Positions 23,676-32,331 of a stretch of DNA of 33,842 nt are shown here, in pieces. The notes beneath the pieces were generated by a model, which saw nothing but the letters and a program-made list of their open reading frames with translations, was not told the origin of the DNA and made no database searches. The stretch is from NCBI GenBank assembly GCA_945864145.1, contig CAMBAN010000022.1, positions 1-33,842 on the forward strand, written 5' to 3'. The stretch's first letter is position 1. Every line of letters begins with the position of its first letter. A program made the translations under genes and the position numbers. The stretch is from an uncultured Lachnospiraceae bacterium (GTDB taxonomy: Bacteria > Bacillota > Clostridia > Lachnospirales > Lachnospiraceae).

Positions 23676-26600
23676 TTAACTCAGTAATTCCAGCAGCTCC
23701 TCTTTAGAGAAGGTTGGATTATCCATGTTTTCCCCACCAAGTACCTGGTCTGCAAGCTCCTTTTTTGCCTCCTGCAGCTGCATGATTTTTTCTTCAATCG
23801 TATTTTTTGCAATCAGCTTATAAACAGTTACCACATTTTTCTGTCCAATTCTGTGAGTACGGTCTGTTGCCTGATTCTGTGCCGCCACATTCCACCATGG
23901 ATCAAAATGGATGACAATATCTGCACTTGTCAAATTCAGTCCTGTACCGCCTGCCTTCAAGGAAATGAAAAATACCTGTGTTTCATCTTTATTAAAGCTT
24001 TCTACCATTTGTGCACGCTGTTCCTTTGGCGTCTGTCCGGTCAGGGTATAGTAAGTAATGCCCTCCTCTTCTGCTTTTTCCATCAAAAGGGAAAGCATGG
24101 AAGTAAACTGGGAAAATACCAGTACCTTGTGACCGCCCTCAATGGCATTTTGCAGAAGCTCCATGCAGACCTCCATTTTTGCCGCTGCGCCCTTATAATT
24201 CTCATACACAAGAGACGGATTACAACAAAGCTGGCGAAGTCTTGTAAGCTCTGCCAAAAGCTGTATCTTTGACTCCTTAAACTCCTTTTCTGTCTGCTTG
24301 CCAAGCCTCATGCGGATGTTCTGTACATTTGCTTCGTAAAGCTGTTGCTGTTCGTCCTCAAGCCTTGCATAGACTACCTCCTCCAGCTTATCAGGTAAAT
24401 CCTTTAACACATCCTTTTTGAGACGTCTTAGTACAAATGGTGTGATAAATCTGCGCAGTATCAGCATTGCCTCTTCATCATGTTCTTCTACAATCGGGCT
24501 CTCCAGTTCTTCTTTAAACTGCTTATAGCCGTATAAAAAACCCGGCATTAAATAATCAAAAATACTCCACAGCTCGCTTAGTCTGTTTTCCATTGGCGTA
24601 CCTGTCAGGGCAAATTTTGTTCCTGCGGAAATTGCCTTTACTGCTTTTGCCGCCTGGGTATTCTGATTTTTGATAAACTGTGCTTCATCTATGATTTCAC
24701 AAAAGAAATCCACATTTTCGTAATTTTCCAGGTCTCTTTTCAACAAATCATAAGAGGTAATGAGGATATCTTTGTCCTTACTGTTTTCCACAAGACTTTT
24801 TCTGCCTGCTGCCTCTCCCGCTACCAATACAGTAGAAAGTGTGGGGGCAAACCGCTCTATCTCACTCTGCCAGTTGTACACCAAAGACGCAGGGCAAACA
24901 ATCAGGGTCCGCCTTGTCTCTGTACTTTCTTCTGACAGCTCTGAAAGCAAAAAGGAAATGACCTGTAATGTTTTTCCAAGTCCCATGTCATCTGCCAAAA
25001 TGCCGCCAAAGCCATTGCTGTGTAAGGTCTTTAGCCAGGTAAAACCGCTTTTCTGATAAGAGCGCATCACAGACTGTAAGGATGGTGGCACCTCAAATTC
25101 GTTGTCTTCCTGCGCTTTCATATGGCGCACCAGCTCCTTAAAATCCTTATCCTTTTTCATATAAGTAACTTCTTCTTCGCTGGAAATGCTGTCCAAATAT
25201 AAGGCCCGGTATTTAGGCAGGGTTATATCTCCCTTCGCAAGCTCTTTTTTACTAAGCTGTAAGCCATCCACCAGGGAAACCAGGCTTTCCATATCACTGT
25301 CCTGCATGTCAATAAAGGAACCGTCTGTCAGTCGGAAATATTTCTTTTTCCTGTCATATTTTGACAAAAGCTCTGCTAACTGCTCAAGTGGCATTTCCTT
25401 TGTATCCAGGCTAAGCTGCAGCAAATTTCCCTTTAGTGACACACCCAAAGAAAAAGTGGGTGCCTTTAATACCTGTACCTTTTTCATTTTTTCGGAAATA
25501 AATACTTCTCCCACTGCAGAAAGCTCATGAATCGTTTCTGTCAAAAAGGTATAGATTTCATCTCCTGTACCGTAAAAGAACTTTTGTGGCTGCTTTTCAG
25601 CCTTTTCCGGAAAATAGTGGCTTAAAAAAGTATCTGCCTCCATTTCCTTTTGTGTATCACGCTTCTCCGTTACTACATTGACGGAAAAATCAACGAATTT
25701 ACTACGGTTTTCTATGGTAAAGACATCATAGCTTTCTTCTGCATAAACGGCCTTCAATCTGCAGGTAATTTTGTCGTACTCCGGCATATCGAGATAGATT
25801 TCAAAATTAACCTCCTCAGGCAGATATTTTTCCGGACTGAAGTCTGTGATTTCCAGTTCGTAATGCTTACTAAGCTCCGGCAACAGGTCTCTGCAGAAAA
25901 CAGAAAGCTCCTTTTCTGCAATGAAGGAAGGATTACCACGTTGTCTGTTCATGTATTCCCGAAAGCTCTGTATTTTTCTGATTTCCTCTAAAGGAACCTG
26001 ACAAAGCTGCTTTTTCCTTTCATCAAATATATATTGCATGGCTGCTCCTTCTACCATAGGAAAGCTTCTTGCAAGCAGTCTGATACCTGCGGGTGTGCCC
26101 TGTATCCTCAGCGGAATATCGGGTTCTCCCTTGACCACATGATACTTTACATTTTCTTCAAAATCATTGCATAAAAGGATTTCCCTGTCCTCGAAAAGTG
26201 CAAGGAATCTGTCTAAATGGCTGCCCGACAAAGGAATCTGCCTCTTCGTATCATTTCTGGTATAGAACTGATACACATTGATGCTGTTGGTATTATTTTT
26301 AAAATCTGTAGTAATTTCCAAAAGCAGCTTAACTAATGGTGTGCTTTCTTTGGTAAAGGCTGACAGATGATGATAAAATTCCAGCTTTGCACCGTACTGT
26401 TTAAATTCATTGCGACGCATATTGTCTGCAAATTCCATCACATTTTTTAAGACATACATATGGTCTGTGCCAATTTTAAATTCCACGGACATTTTTCCAT
26501 AGTGCTCATGCAGAATGGGCAAAAGCTGTACCTTGCCTTTTATGCCGGGCTGTCTGTAAGGAAGCTGATTTTCCAGTCCGTTACCTATTAAGATACGGTA

Positions 26601-27092
26601 AAGTCCGGTATCTGTTTTCGGCATAGATGCTACCGGCTGTGCCTTTTGGCGCACAGATTCCGGTGTATGCTCCTTCCCCCAGAAATCAGCACCTTTGGTA
26701 AGTCCAAGGCTTTTTAGCCTGTCTGTCTGTGGAAATTCCACAGTAATCTTTTTCAGAGGCTGGTCCTCTTTTCTTTTCTGGTCCTTCTCCACCTGAATAT
26801 ATCGTAAAAGGCTCGCCACCAGATGCTTACAAAGTCCTGCATACTCTGCATTGGCCGGGCAGTCGCACTGATAAGAGGACACGATTCCCGTCTCCTCATT
26901 CACGATTGCCGAGGTATTGTAGCATTTCCAGCTGCTGCCCTGTACATATGCCTTGATTTTTTTGCATTTTGTTTCACCCAGATATACATCCTGTACCTGA
27001 ATACTCTGCACATTTGCACTCATATACAGCTGTCTGCCTCTGGAATACGTACGCTCTGTCGTTTCTCTTCTGATGTCTGTTTCTGTAAACAT
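23676..27092 (-). CDS. SWIM zinc-finger SNF2-family DNA translocase
   Basis: An 1138-residue superfamily 2 ATPase. The N-terminus has a SWIM zinc motif (C76-x-C78, C88-x-H90). The middle, about residues 200-640, fits an SNF2-associated region. The motor follows: motif I ADDMGLGKT (about 700), motif II DEAQ (about 800), motif III LTGTPMENRLSELW, then the second lobe with VFSQFTSMLSLL, SLKAGGTGLNLTSAD and motif VI QATDRTHRIGQ (about 1075). These proteins move along double-stranded DNA or remodel protein-DNA complexes; the bacterial SWIM-SNF2 group has no firm assigned role. AAGAAGG precedes the ATG. Its own promoter appears to be embedded in the upstream terminator (27134-27162). The surrounding glycosyltransferases do not explain it. 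Confidence 0.9.
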   Translation of the reverse strand: MFTETDIRRETTERTYSRGRQLYMSANVQSIQVQDVYLGETKCKKIKAYVQGSSWKCYNTSAIVNEETGIVSSYQCDCPANAEYAGLCKHLVASLLRYIQVEKDQKRKEDQPLKKITVEFPQTDRLKSLGLTKGADFWGKEHTPESVRQKAQPVASMPKTDTGLYRILIGNGLENQLPYRQPGIKGKVQLLPILHEHYGKMSVEFKIGTDHMYVLKNVMEFADNMRRNEFKQYGAKLEFYHHLSAFTKESTPLVKLLLEITTDFKNNTNSINVYQFYTRNDTKRQIPLSGSHLDRFLALFEDREILLCNDFEENVKYHVVKGEPDIPLRIQGTPAGIRLLARSFPMVEGAAMQYIFDERKKQLCQVPLEEIRKIQSFREYMNRQRGNPSFIAEKELSVFCRDLLPELSKHYELEITDFSPEKYLPEEVNFEIYLDMPEYDKITCRLKAVYAEESYDVFTIENRSKFVDFSVNVVTEKRDTQKEMEADTFLSHYFPEKAEKQPQKFFYGTGDEIYTFLTETIHELSAVGEVFISEKMKKVQVLKAPTFSLGVSLKGNLLQLSLDTKEMPLEQLAELLSKYDRKKKYFRLTDGSFIDMQDSDMESLVSLVDGLQLSKKELAKGDITLPKYRALYLDSISSEEEVTYMKKDKDFKELVRHMKAQEDNEFEVPPSLQSVMRSYQKSGFTWLKTLHSNGFGGILADDMGLGKTLQVISFLLSELSEESTETRRTLIVCPASLVYNWQSEIERFAPTLSTVLVAGEAAGRKSLVENSKDKDILITSYDLLKRDLENYENVDFFCEIIDEAQFIKNQNTQAAKAVKAISAGTKFALTGTPMENRLSELWSIFDYLMPGFLYGYKQFKEELESPIVEEHDEEAMLILRRFITPFVLRRLKKDVLKDLPDKLEEVVYARLEDEQQQLYEANVQNIRMRLGKQTEKEFKESKIQLLAELTRLRQLCCNPSLVYENYKGAAAKMEVCMELLQNAIEGGHKVLVFSQFTSMLSLLMEKAEEEGITYYTLTGQTPKEQRAQMVESFNKDETQVFFISLKAGGTGLNLTSADIVIHFDPWWNVAAQNQATDRTHRIGQKNVVTVYKLIAKNTIEEKIMQLQEAKKELADQVLGGENMDNPTFSKEELLELLS

Positions 27093-27112
27093 ATGTCGCC
27101 TTCTTTTCTACC

Positions 27113-27152
27113 TAAAAATCCCTATTCTCCTAAAGTATACGAGAATAGGGAT
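27113..27152 (-). terminator. Terminator after the glycosyltransferase trio
   Basis: A 12-base perfect stem (ATCCCTATTCTC / GAGAATAGGGAT) with an 11-base loop is followed by five T on the minus strand. The stem begins 20 bases after the stop codon of the gene ending at 27173. Confidence 0.8.
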
Positions 27153-27162
27153 GAAAAAACAA
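27134..27162 (-). promoter_or_regulatory. Promoter of the SNF2/CgeB-like unit, inside a terminator
   Basis: TTGTTT (27162-27157), 17 bases and TATACT (27139-27134) on the minus strand. The -10 lies in the loop of the terminator hairpin, so this region would end one transcript and begin the next. Confidence 0.55.
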
Positions 27163-27172
27163 TGGCTTGATT

Positions 27173-28249
27173 CTACTCAAATACGATTTTCCTGCCATGG
27201 GAAAGTCCATATTCTTCCAGACGGTTTTTAAAATGAGTTACACCCTCCTGATTTCCCATCAGTGCGTGCAGCTGCATGATTCTGACATAGGTGTCATATG
27301 CATTTTCTCCAAGGCTGTCGAAATCCGGCATTTGTGTCACTTTTACAAGCATTAAAAGTGCCTCCAGATTATCTCCCAGGTTTTGGTAGGTACTTCCTAA
27401 CATATAGAAAAATTCTGCTGACTGCATTTTATTCTCATAGGACAGTAACAACCTCTTTTCTTCTTCAAAGCAGTCAAGCTGTTCCAACGCTCTTGCATAG
27501 GACATAACCGCAAGCTTCATAAAGCCCTTTTCAAAATTATCATTAAGCTCTAAACATTTCTGATAGCAACGGATTGCGGTCTCATAATCCTGTAACACAT
27601 AATAGGATTGTCCCATTTGGAAATACAGATAATCATCAAACGGTGTTTCTCCAATCGAAGATTTTAACAATTCGAGATTTCGATACTGTTTTACACGCAT
27701 TTCCTCCGGGGGAATATCATAGCCGTAATGTTCTGCCAGCGCAGGTAAAGGATAGGTCAGCAAACGTACTTCTGATAAATTGAGCTGATTTTTCGGCGTT
27801 ATCTGCTCATGGATACGGAAACGGTATTCGAAGAAATTTCTATTGTAAAAACGTGGTACCTTATCTGCATGATAGGTCTTTTCTCCATTTTCCAGGGTTT
27901 TCATATTGTGAAGCTCCAGCATACCTACATGGCGGATATGCTGCTGCATGCAAATGCGCAGCGCCCTTTCGTCAAGGCTTTGCATATACTCATCACAATC
28001 TAACACCAGTATCCAGTTGTTATGTGCTTTTGCTGCCGCATAGTTTCTTGCTGCGGCGAAATCATTAATCCAGACAAAGTCATACACCTGGTCTGTATAT
28101 TTTTTTGCAATCTCCTTTGTCCTGTCTGTGGAGCCTGTATCCACCACTACAATTTCCATGCCATATGGCAGCAAATGCTTTAAACAGGTTTCGATATAAC
28201 GTTCTTCATTTTTTGCAATCATACATACACTTACCGGTATGTTTCCCAT
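27173..28249 (-). CDS. Family-2 glycosyltransferase with TPR-like C-terminus
   Basis: A 358-residue GT-A enzyme opening MGNIPVSVCMIAKNEE, with EIVVVDTGSTDRTKEIAKKY, NDFAAARNYAAAKA and the DxD-like site LVLDCDEYM. The C-terminal half is helical with a TPR-like unit (LYFQMGQSYYVLQDYETAI, then CYQKCLEL). It is a close paralog of the gene at 29347, with the same architecture and length, so the pair arose by duplication. AAGGAGG precedes the ATG, and the gap to the upstream gene is 12 bases. Its position downstream of flagellin genes suggests it adds or extends a sugar on flagellin; the donor sugar is unknown. Confidence 0.87.
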   Translation of the reverse strand: MGNIPVSVCMIAKNEERYIETCLKHLLPYGMEIVVVDTGSTDRTKEIAKKYTDQVYDFVWINDFAAARNYAAAKAHNNWILVLDCDEYMQSLDERALRICMQQHIRHVGMLELHNMKTLENGEKTYHADKVPRFYNRNFFEYRFRIHEQITPKNQLNLSEVRLLTYPLPALAEHYGYDIPPEEMRVKQYRNLELLKSSIGETPFDDYLYFQMGQSYYVLQDYETAIRCYQKCLELNDNFEKGFMKLAVMSYARALEQLDCFEEEKRLLLSYENKMQSAEFFYMLGSTYQNLGDNLEALLMLVKVTQMPDFDSLGENAYDTYVRIMQLHALMGNQEGVTHFKNRLEEYGLSHGRKIVFE

Positions 28250-28261
28250 AGCTGTCCCTCC

Positions 28262-29332
28262 TTATAAAAAGTCTTCTACCTCTGCATTCATGACTGCGTT
28301 ATCACTATGTGCAAGAATACGCATGCTGTTTGCCGCAGAGTCGATTTCCCCATGGCTAAGCTCCTTATTCAAAAGACCAAGCATCAGCTTTTGAAAGGGT
28401 TTTGCGTACTTTGCAATATAGGGATTTTGTGCATAATCAGGCATCATTTCCAAACAGTCTGCCTGCATTTCATAGTACATATCGTAAGGAATTTCATCAT
28501 AACGCAAAAATATCATTTTGGAGGTAGTCAGATAGTAGGTGCAAAGCATATCAAACTCTAATGCCTTTGCAAAGCCACTCTCCAGCAGTCCTCTGTCCTG
28601 ATAGGTTTTCCAAAGTCTGCGATTTACCTCTAAAATATCTCTGTTCTGTGTTTTATTTCTCACACGTGATACTGACTCCGGATTCATATAATAGTGATAT
28701 AATCTTTCCTCTACAATGCCGATACGCTGTACATAACAGTTTAAAAGCCCCATCCAGTAAATATCTTCAAACAGCAAATCTTCCGGGAATTGCATGCTAC
28801 ACGCTTCAAGAAAATCTCTTCTGTAAAGCTTTGTAACTACGTAGGTTCCCAATAGGTTAGAGGCTATCATTCTACCTCTGTCCTCATCTGTTTCTATAGC
28901 AATTAACCTGTCCACTTTTCCGGTATATTTTTCCTGTAGCGTAGACCAGTAACGCATTTCTTTATCTGTACTGTTTGCGCACTGTATCACATCACATTCT
29001 CCAATCTGTGCCACCGTATAGAGTTTTTCATACATATCGGGCTCTACCCAGTCATCGACATCCAAAAAAGCCACATAATCGCCTTTAGCCTGCTGCAAGC
29101 CTAAATTTCTGCAGGTGCCTTGTCTTCTGTTTCTGCGATTATGGATAATCTGTATCTGATATGGATACTTATTTTGCCAGCAGAGCATTTTTTCCATGGT
29201 ATGGTCTGTAGAGGCATCATCTACCAGGATGATCTGAAAGCTCTGCATACCTATGGTCTGTTCTTCCATGGACTGCATACATCTGTCAATATACTTTTCT
29301 GCATTATAGCAGGGAATAATCACTGTAATCAT
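28262..29332 (-). CDS. Family-2 glycosyltransferase (WaaV/EpsJ-like)
   Basis: A 356-residue GT-A enzyme of the classic GT2 type: MITVIIPCYNAEKYIDRCM, IILVDDASTDHTMEKM, CRNLGLQQAKGDYVAFLDVDDWV (the DxDD nucleotide site), then FEDIYWMGLL. Unlike its two neighbours it has no TPR-like tail; the C-terminal part is helical (AKPFQKLMLGLLNKELSHGEI). GGGGAAG precedes the ATG. It lies between the two paralogous GT2-TPR genes with gaps of 12 and 14 bases, so it is co-transcribed and probably acts in the same glycan pathway. Confidence 0.88.
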   Translation of the reverse strand: MITVIIPCYNAEKYIDRCMQSMEEQTIGMQSFQIILVDDASTDHTMEKMLCWQNKYPYQIQIIHNRRNRRQGTCRNLGLQQAKGDYVAFLDVDDWVEPDMYEKLYTVAQIGECDVIQCANSTDKEMRYWSTLQEKYTGKVDRLIAIETDEDRGRMIASNLLGTYVVTKLYRRDFLEACSMQFPEDLLFEDIYWMGLLNCYVQRIGIVEERLYHYYMNPESVSRVRNKTQNRDILEVNRRLWKTYQDRGLLESGFAKALEFDMLCTYYLTTSKMIFLRYDEIPYDMYYEMQADCLEMMPDYAQNPYIAKYAKPFQKLMLGLLNKELSHGEIDSAANSMRILAHSDNAVMNAEVEDFL

Positions 29333-29346
29333 ATAACTTCCCCTTT

Positions 29347-30417
29347 TTATGAACTAAGCACTCTTTCCTTTTCTTTCTTGCAGGCTGCAAATTTTGCCTG
29401 GAATAAGTCTGCCATTTCCTGATTGCCCATTGCTTCATAAATATTAATGATATGCTCATAGCAATGCATCAGGTTTTCTCCTAAGGTATCTGTATCAGGC
29501 ATGGCTGTTGTCTTGATATAGTACATCAAAGCCTTTAAGGTATTTCCTGCCTCCAGATTAATTGCTGCCTGCGTATATACATATTTTGCGGTCTTACATC
29601 TGTCTCCATATTCTTCTAACAGATTGATGGCATCCTCGTATCTTTTCTTAAAGCAATAGCACTTTGCAAGCGAGGTAATCATGATATGTACATAGACATT
29701 GTTGGTATCAATACCAAGCTTCATACCCTGCTCAAAATAGTTAATTGCTTCATCATATTTATCCATAATCAGGTAGGACTGACCTGTCTGGAAATAGGTA
29801 TAAGCATCTGCTTTGCCGCTTTCAATGACTTTAAACAGCAGATTTAAGTTTCTTTCCTGCTTTACCTTCATTTCCTCTGCATTTAACGCATATCCATGAT
29901 GAATGACTTCACATGGCATAATAAAACCATTGACTGTATCCATAATCTTTGATTCGTCTACGCTGCAAATCTGTTCATGGATTGGATAGTAGTATTTATA
30001 ATAATGCTTATTGTAAAAGCGGATGACATCATCAGAGCCATAGGTCGTATCGCCGTCGTCTGTATAGGACAGGTTTTTCAAACGCATCACACCACAATGC
30101 CTTGGCGCCTTCTGCATGCAGATACGTAAAAGCTTCATGTTGATGCTGCTGACATATTCGTCACAGTCAAGAGCCCAAATCCATGGGTAGGAAGCCTTGG
30201 AAGCACAGAAATTTCTGGCTGCTGCGAAATCGTCAATCCACTCAAAATCATATACTCTGTCTGCATACTTTTCCGCGATTTCCTTCGTACGGTCTGTTGA
30301 GCCTGTATCTGTCACAATAATCTCCATACCATAGGGTTTTAATCTTTTTAAACACTCTTCGATGTATTTTTCTTCATTCTTTGCAATGATACACACTGAA
30401 ATTGGTACTTTTGCCAT
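29347..30417 (-). CDS. Family-2 glycosyltransferase with TPR-like C-terminus
   Basis: A 356-residue GT-A enzyme, paralog of the gene at 27173: MAKVPISVCIIAKNEEKYIE, EIIVTDTGSTDRTKEIAEKY, DDFAAARNFCASKA and the site ALDCDEYV. The C-terminal half carries TPR-like helices (YTYFQTGQSYLIMDKYDEAI, then NYFEQGMKLG). AAGGGGAG precedes the ATG. It is the first gene after the flagellin terminator. A TACAAT -10-like box lies in the 160-base upstream gap, which also holds a 15-base-arm palindrome. A flagellin O-glycosyltransferase role is inferred from position only. Confidence 0.87.
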   Translation of the reverse strand: MAKVPISVCIIAKNEEKYIEECLKRLKPYGMEIIVTDTGSTDRTKEIAEKYADRVYDFEWIDDFAAARNFCASKASYPWIWALDCDEYVSSINMKLLRICMQKAPRHCGVMRLKNLSYTDDGDTTYGSDDVIRFYNKHYYKYYYPIHEQICSVDESKIMDTVNGFIMPCEVIHHGYALNAEEMKVKQERNLNLLFKVIESGKADAYTYFQTGQSYLIMDKYDEAINYFEQGMKLGIDTNNVYVHIMITSLAKCYCFKKRYEDAINLLEEYGDRCKTAKYVYTQAAINLEAGNTLKALMYYIKTTAMPDTDTLGENLMHCYEHIINIYEAMGNQEMADLFQAKFAACKKEKERVLSS

Positions 30418-30483
30418 GTTTTTCTCCCCTTTTCTTTTTCTCCTTTTTCACGATGCAATTACTTTCCTTATAAATTGTATCAC

Positions 30484-30519
30484 AAATTATGTAAATTGAC
30501 TATACAATTTACATAATTT
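30484..30519. repeat. Perfect 15-base inverted repeat upstream of the glycosyltransferase operon
   Basis: AAATTATGTAAATTG (30484-30498), the spacer ACTATA, and its exact reverse complement (30505-30519). It lies between the flagellin terminator and the glycosyltransferase operon, near a TACAAT-type box, so it may be an operator. The 12-mer AATTTACATAAT in one arm also occurs at 21796-21807, upstream of the other GT2-TPR gene. Confidence 0.6.
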
Positions 30520-30521
30520 AT

Positions 30522-30563
30522 CAAAAAAACGCGCCCCTTATACCAATGTAATAGGGAGCGCGC
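30522..30563 (-). terminator. Terminator after the flagellin genes
   Basis: A GC-rich 12-base stem (CGCGCTCCCTAT / ATAAGGGGCGCG on the minus strand, one mismatch and one G-T pair) is followed by seven T. This is the strongest terminator in the window, fitting highly expressed flagellin mRNA. Confidence 0.9.
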
Positions 30564-30576
30564 CTTTGTTTTATCT

Positions 30577-32292
30577 TTATTGTAATAAAGAAAGAACGCC
30601 TTCGTTTGACTGATTTGCCTGTGCAAGCATAGACTGTCCTGCCTGCTGTAGAATTTGGGCATTTGCATAAGTAACCATTTCTGTTGCCATATCGGTATCT
30701 CTGATAGCAGATTCCGCTGCTGTGGTATTTTCCACAATGTTTTCCAGGTTATTTACGGTATGCTCTAATCGATTCTGTACAGCACCAAGCGCAGCACGCT
30801 GTCTTGATAAGGTTTGCAACGCTTCATCTACCACATCAATGGCATCCGTTGCATTGGCACCATCTGCATCCACAATTCCGATATTGTAGCTTGCAAGCTT
30901 ATCGATACCAAGTCCTGCTGCATTTAGGGTTTCAATCGTTGCTGTAATTTTATTCTTTTTATCACTCTGTGCACCAACATGCAAATTGAAGGTCAATGCT
31001 TCTGCAAGCTGTTGTGAGGACTGTGTAATATATCTGCCAATCGTGGTAGCTGTACCGGGGAAATTATTTTCAATTGCAATAAATCCTGCCGCATAAGTAG
31101 AAGCAAATACCTCATCCTTTGTTGCCGCACGACTATGGGTATACAGACCACCCTTGTAGTTACCGTTTTCATCAAAATAACTGTTTAATGCGATACCGGA
31201 AACTGCCTCTCCATCCGCATTATATAAGGTCTGCATGCTCTCATCGATTTCCAGATAAGCATCTGTCCAATAAAATGACCTGCCTCCCATCTGTTCCTGT
31301 ACGACAGCTGATGTGCCGTCTTTGCCATCCAAAATGCCTACCAGACGGTATTGGTCATCCATACTGCGGTCATCCTTAAGATATGGTGTCATATCTGAGC
31401 CTGCTGTTACATGGGTAATGGTATTATTGGTCGTATTGAAAACATACAGGTCTCTGTTTGCCTTAATCACAGAGGAAGTGCCATCTGTTGCCAGGTCATA
31501 GCCCGGTGCACCTGCTTCACCAGGTACTTGTCCGCTAGTACCAACTGCCAATGCAGAATTTAACTCAATATTGATAAATGCCACATATGAGGCTGTATTC
31601 AAGGTAGCCTGTCCTCTATTGGTACTTGCTGAGGTAAGCGTTGTATCTGTTTCCTTGGAAAGATACTTGGTCATATCATCGCCGGTGCTGATTTTATCAG
31701 CACCTAGCGCAATATTAGAACCGGTATCATAGATTTTATTTTCTACCAGATATATATTATTGGTTCCCTTGTAATTCATGCAATAGCTGGTCGGATTTGC
31801 TATTCCTACCAAATCATTTTTTGTATACGTTGTTGAATAATTGGTGATGTAAACGCTGGAGTACGCACCCTCCTGGTCACCCTTTAACAGAAATGTTTCA
31901 TTAAATTTTGTTGTCTCTGCAACACGGTCGATTTCTGAAATCAACTGATCAATTTCATCCTGGATATACTGACGGTCTGTCTCAGAGTTTGTTCCATTTG
32001 CTGCCTGTACGCACAGCTCATTCATTCTCTGGAGCATATCCTGTACTTCTGCAAGTGCTCCTTCAGCGGTCTGAACACAGCTGATACCATCCTCTGCATT
32101 AGAGGCAGCCTTTGTCAGACCTCTCACCTGCTTACGCATTTTTTCAGAAATTGCAAGTCCTGCAGCATCATCTGCTGCTCTGTTAATGCGGTAGCCGGAT
32201 GAAAGCTTTTCCGTAGAACCGCTTACTGTTTTTGTTGTCAAACCTAACATTCTATTGGCGTTCATCGCCTGAAGGTTATGCTGTACTACCAT
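30577..32292 (-). CDS. Flagellin (second of a tandem pair)
   Basis: A 571-residue filament subunit. The N-terminal D0/D1 region is typical ([18 protein letters not shown], then [27 protein letters not shown] at 87-93, [11 protein letters not shown]). The C-terminal part is equally typical ([20 protein letters not shown], then [14 protein letters not shown] and [16 protein letters not shown]). Between them is a large central D2/D3 region of about 300 residues (from about 140 to 480), likely surface-exposed and rich in T, S and N, as expected for an O-glycosylated flagellin. It contains three cysteines near the N-terminus (72, 94, 171). It lies 39 bases after the upstream flagellin, behind a duplicated GGGGAGA site. 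Confidence 0.95.
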   Translation of the reverse strand: MVVQHNLQAMNANRMLGLTTKTVSGSTEKLSSGYRINRAADDAAGLAISEKMRKQVRGLTKAASNAEDGISCVQTAEGALAEVQDMLQRMNELCVQAANGTNSETDRQYIQDEIDQLISEIDRVAETTKFNETFLLKGDQEGAYSSVYITNYSTTYTKNDLVGIANPTSYCMNYKGTNNIYLVENKIYDTGSNIALGADKISTGDDMTKYLSKETDTTLTSASTNRGQATLNTASYVAFINIELNSALAVGTSGQVPGEAGAPGYDLATDGTSSVIKANRDLYVFNTTNNTITHVTAGSDMTPYLKDDRSMDDQYRLVGILDGKDGTSAVVQEQMGGRSFYWTDAYLEIDESMQTLYNADGEAVSGIALNSYFDENGNYKGGLYTHSRAATKDEVFASTYAAGFIAIENNFPGTATTIGRYITQSSQQLAEALTFNLHVGAQSDKKNKITATIETLNAAGLGIDKLASYNIGIVDADGANATDAIDVVDEALQTLSRQRAALGAVQNRLEHTVNNLENIVENTTAAESAIRDTDMATEMVTYANAQILQQAGQSMLAQANQSNEGVLSLLQ

Positions 32293-32298
32293 TGTTTA

Positions 32299-32324
32299 TC
32301 TCCCCTTATGTATTCTCCCCTTAT
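32299..32324 (-). repeat. Duplicated ribosome-binding sequence before flagellin
   Basis: The 11-mer ATAAGGGGAGA occurs twice on the minus strand (32324-32314 and 32309-32299), 15 bases apart. The nearer copy is spaced six bases from the flagellin ATG. A standby ribosome site or a simple slippage duplication would both fit. Confidence 0.6.
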
Positions 32325-32331
32325 CAGAATC

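Noticed and set aside
23853-24272. Plus-strand frame of 139 codons opposite the SNF2 gene
   Set aside because: It lies opposite conserved helicase motifs, is Cys/His/Leu-rich without pattern, and has no ribosome site.
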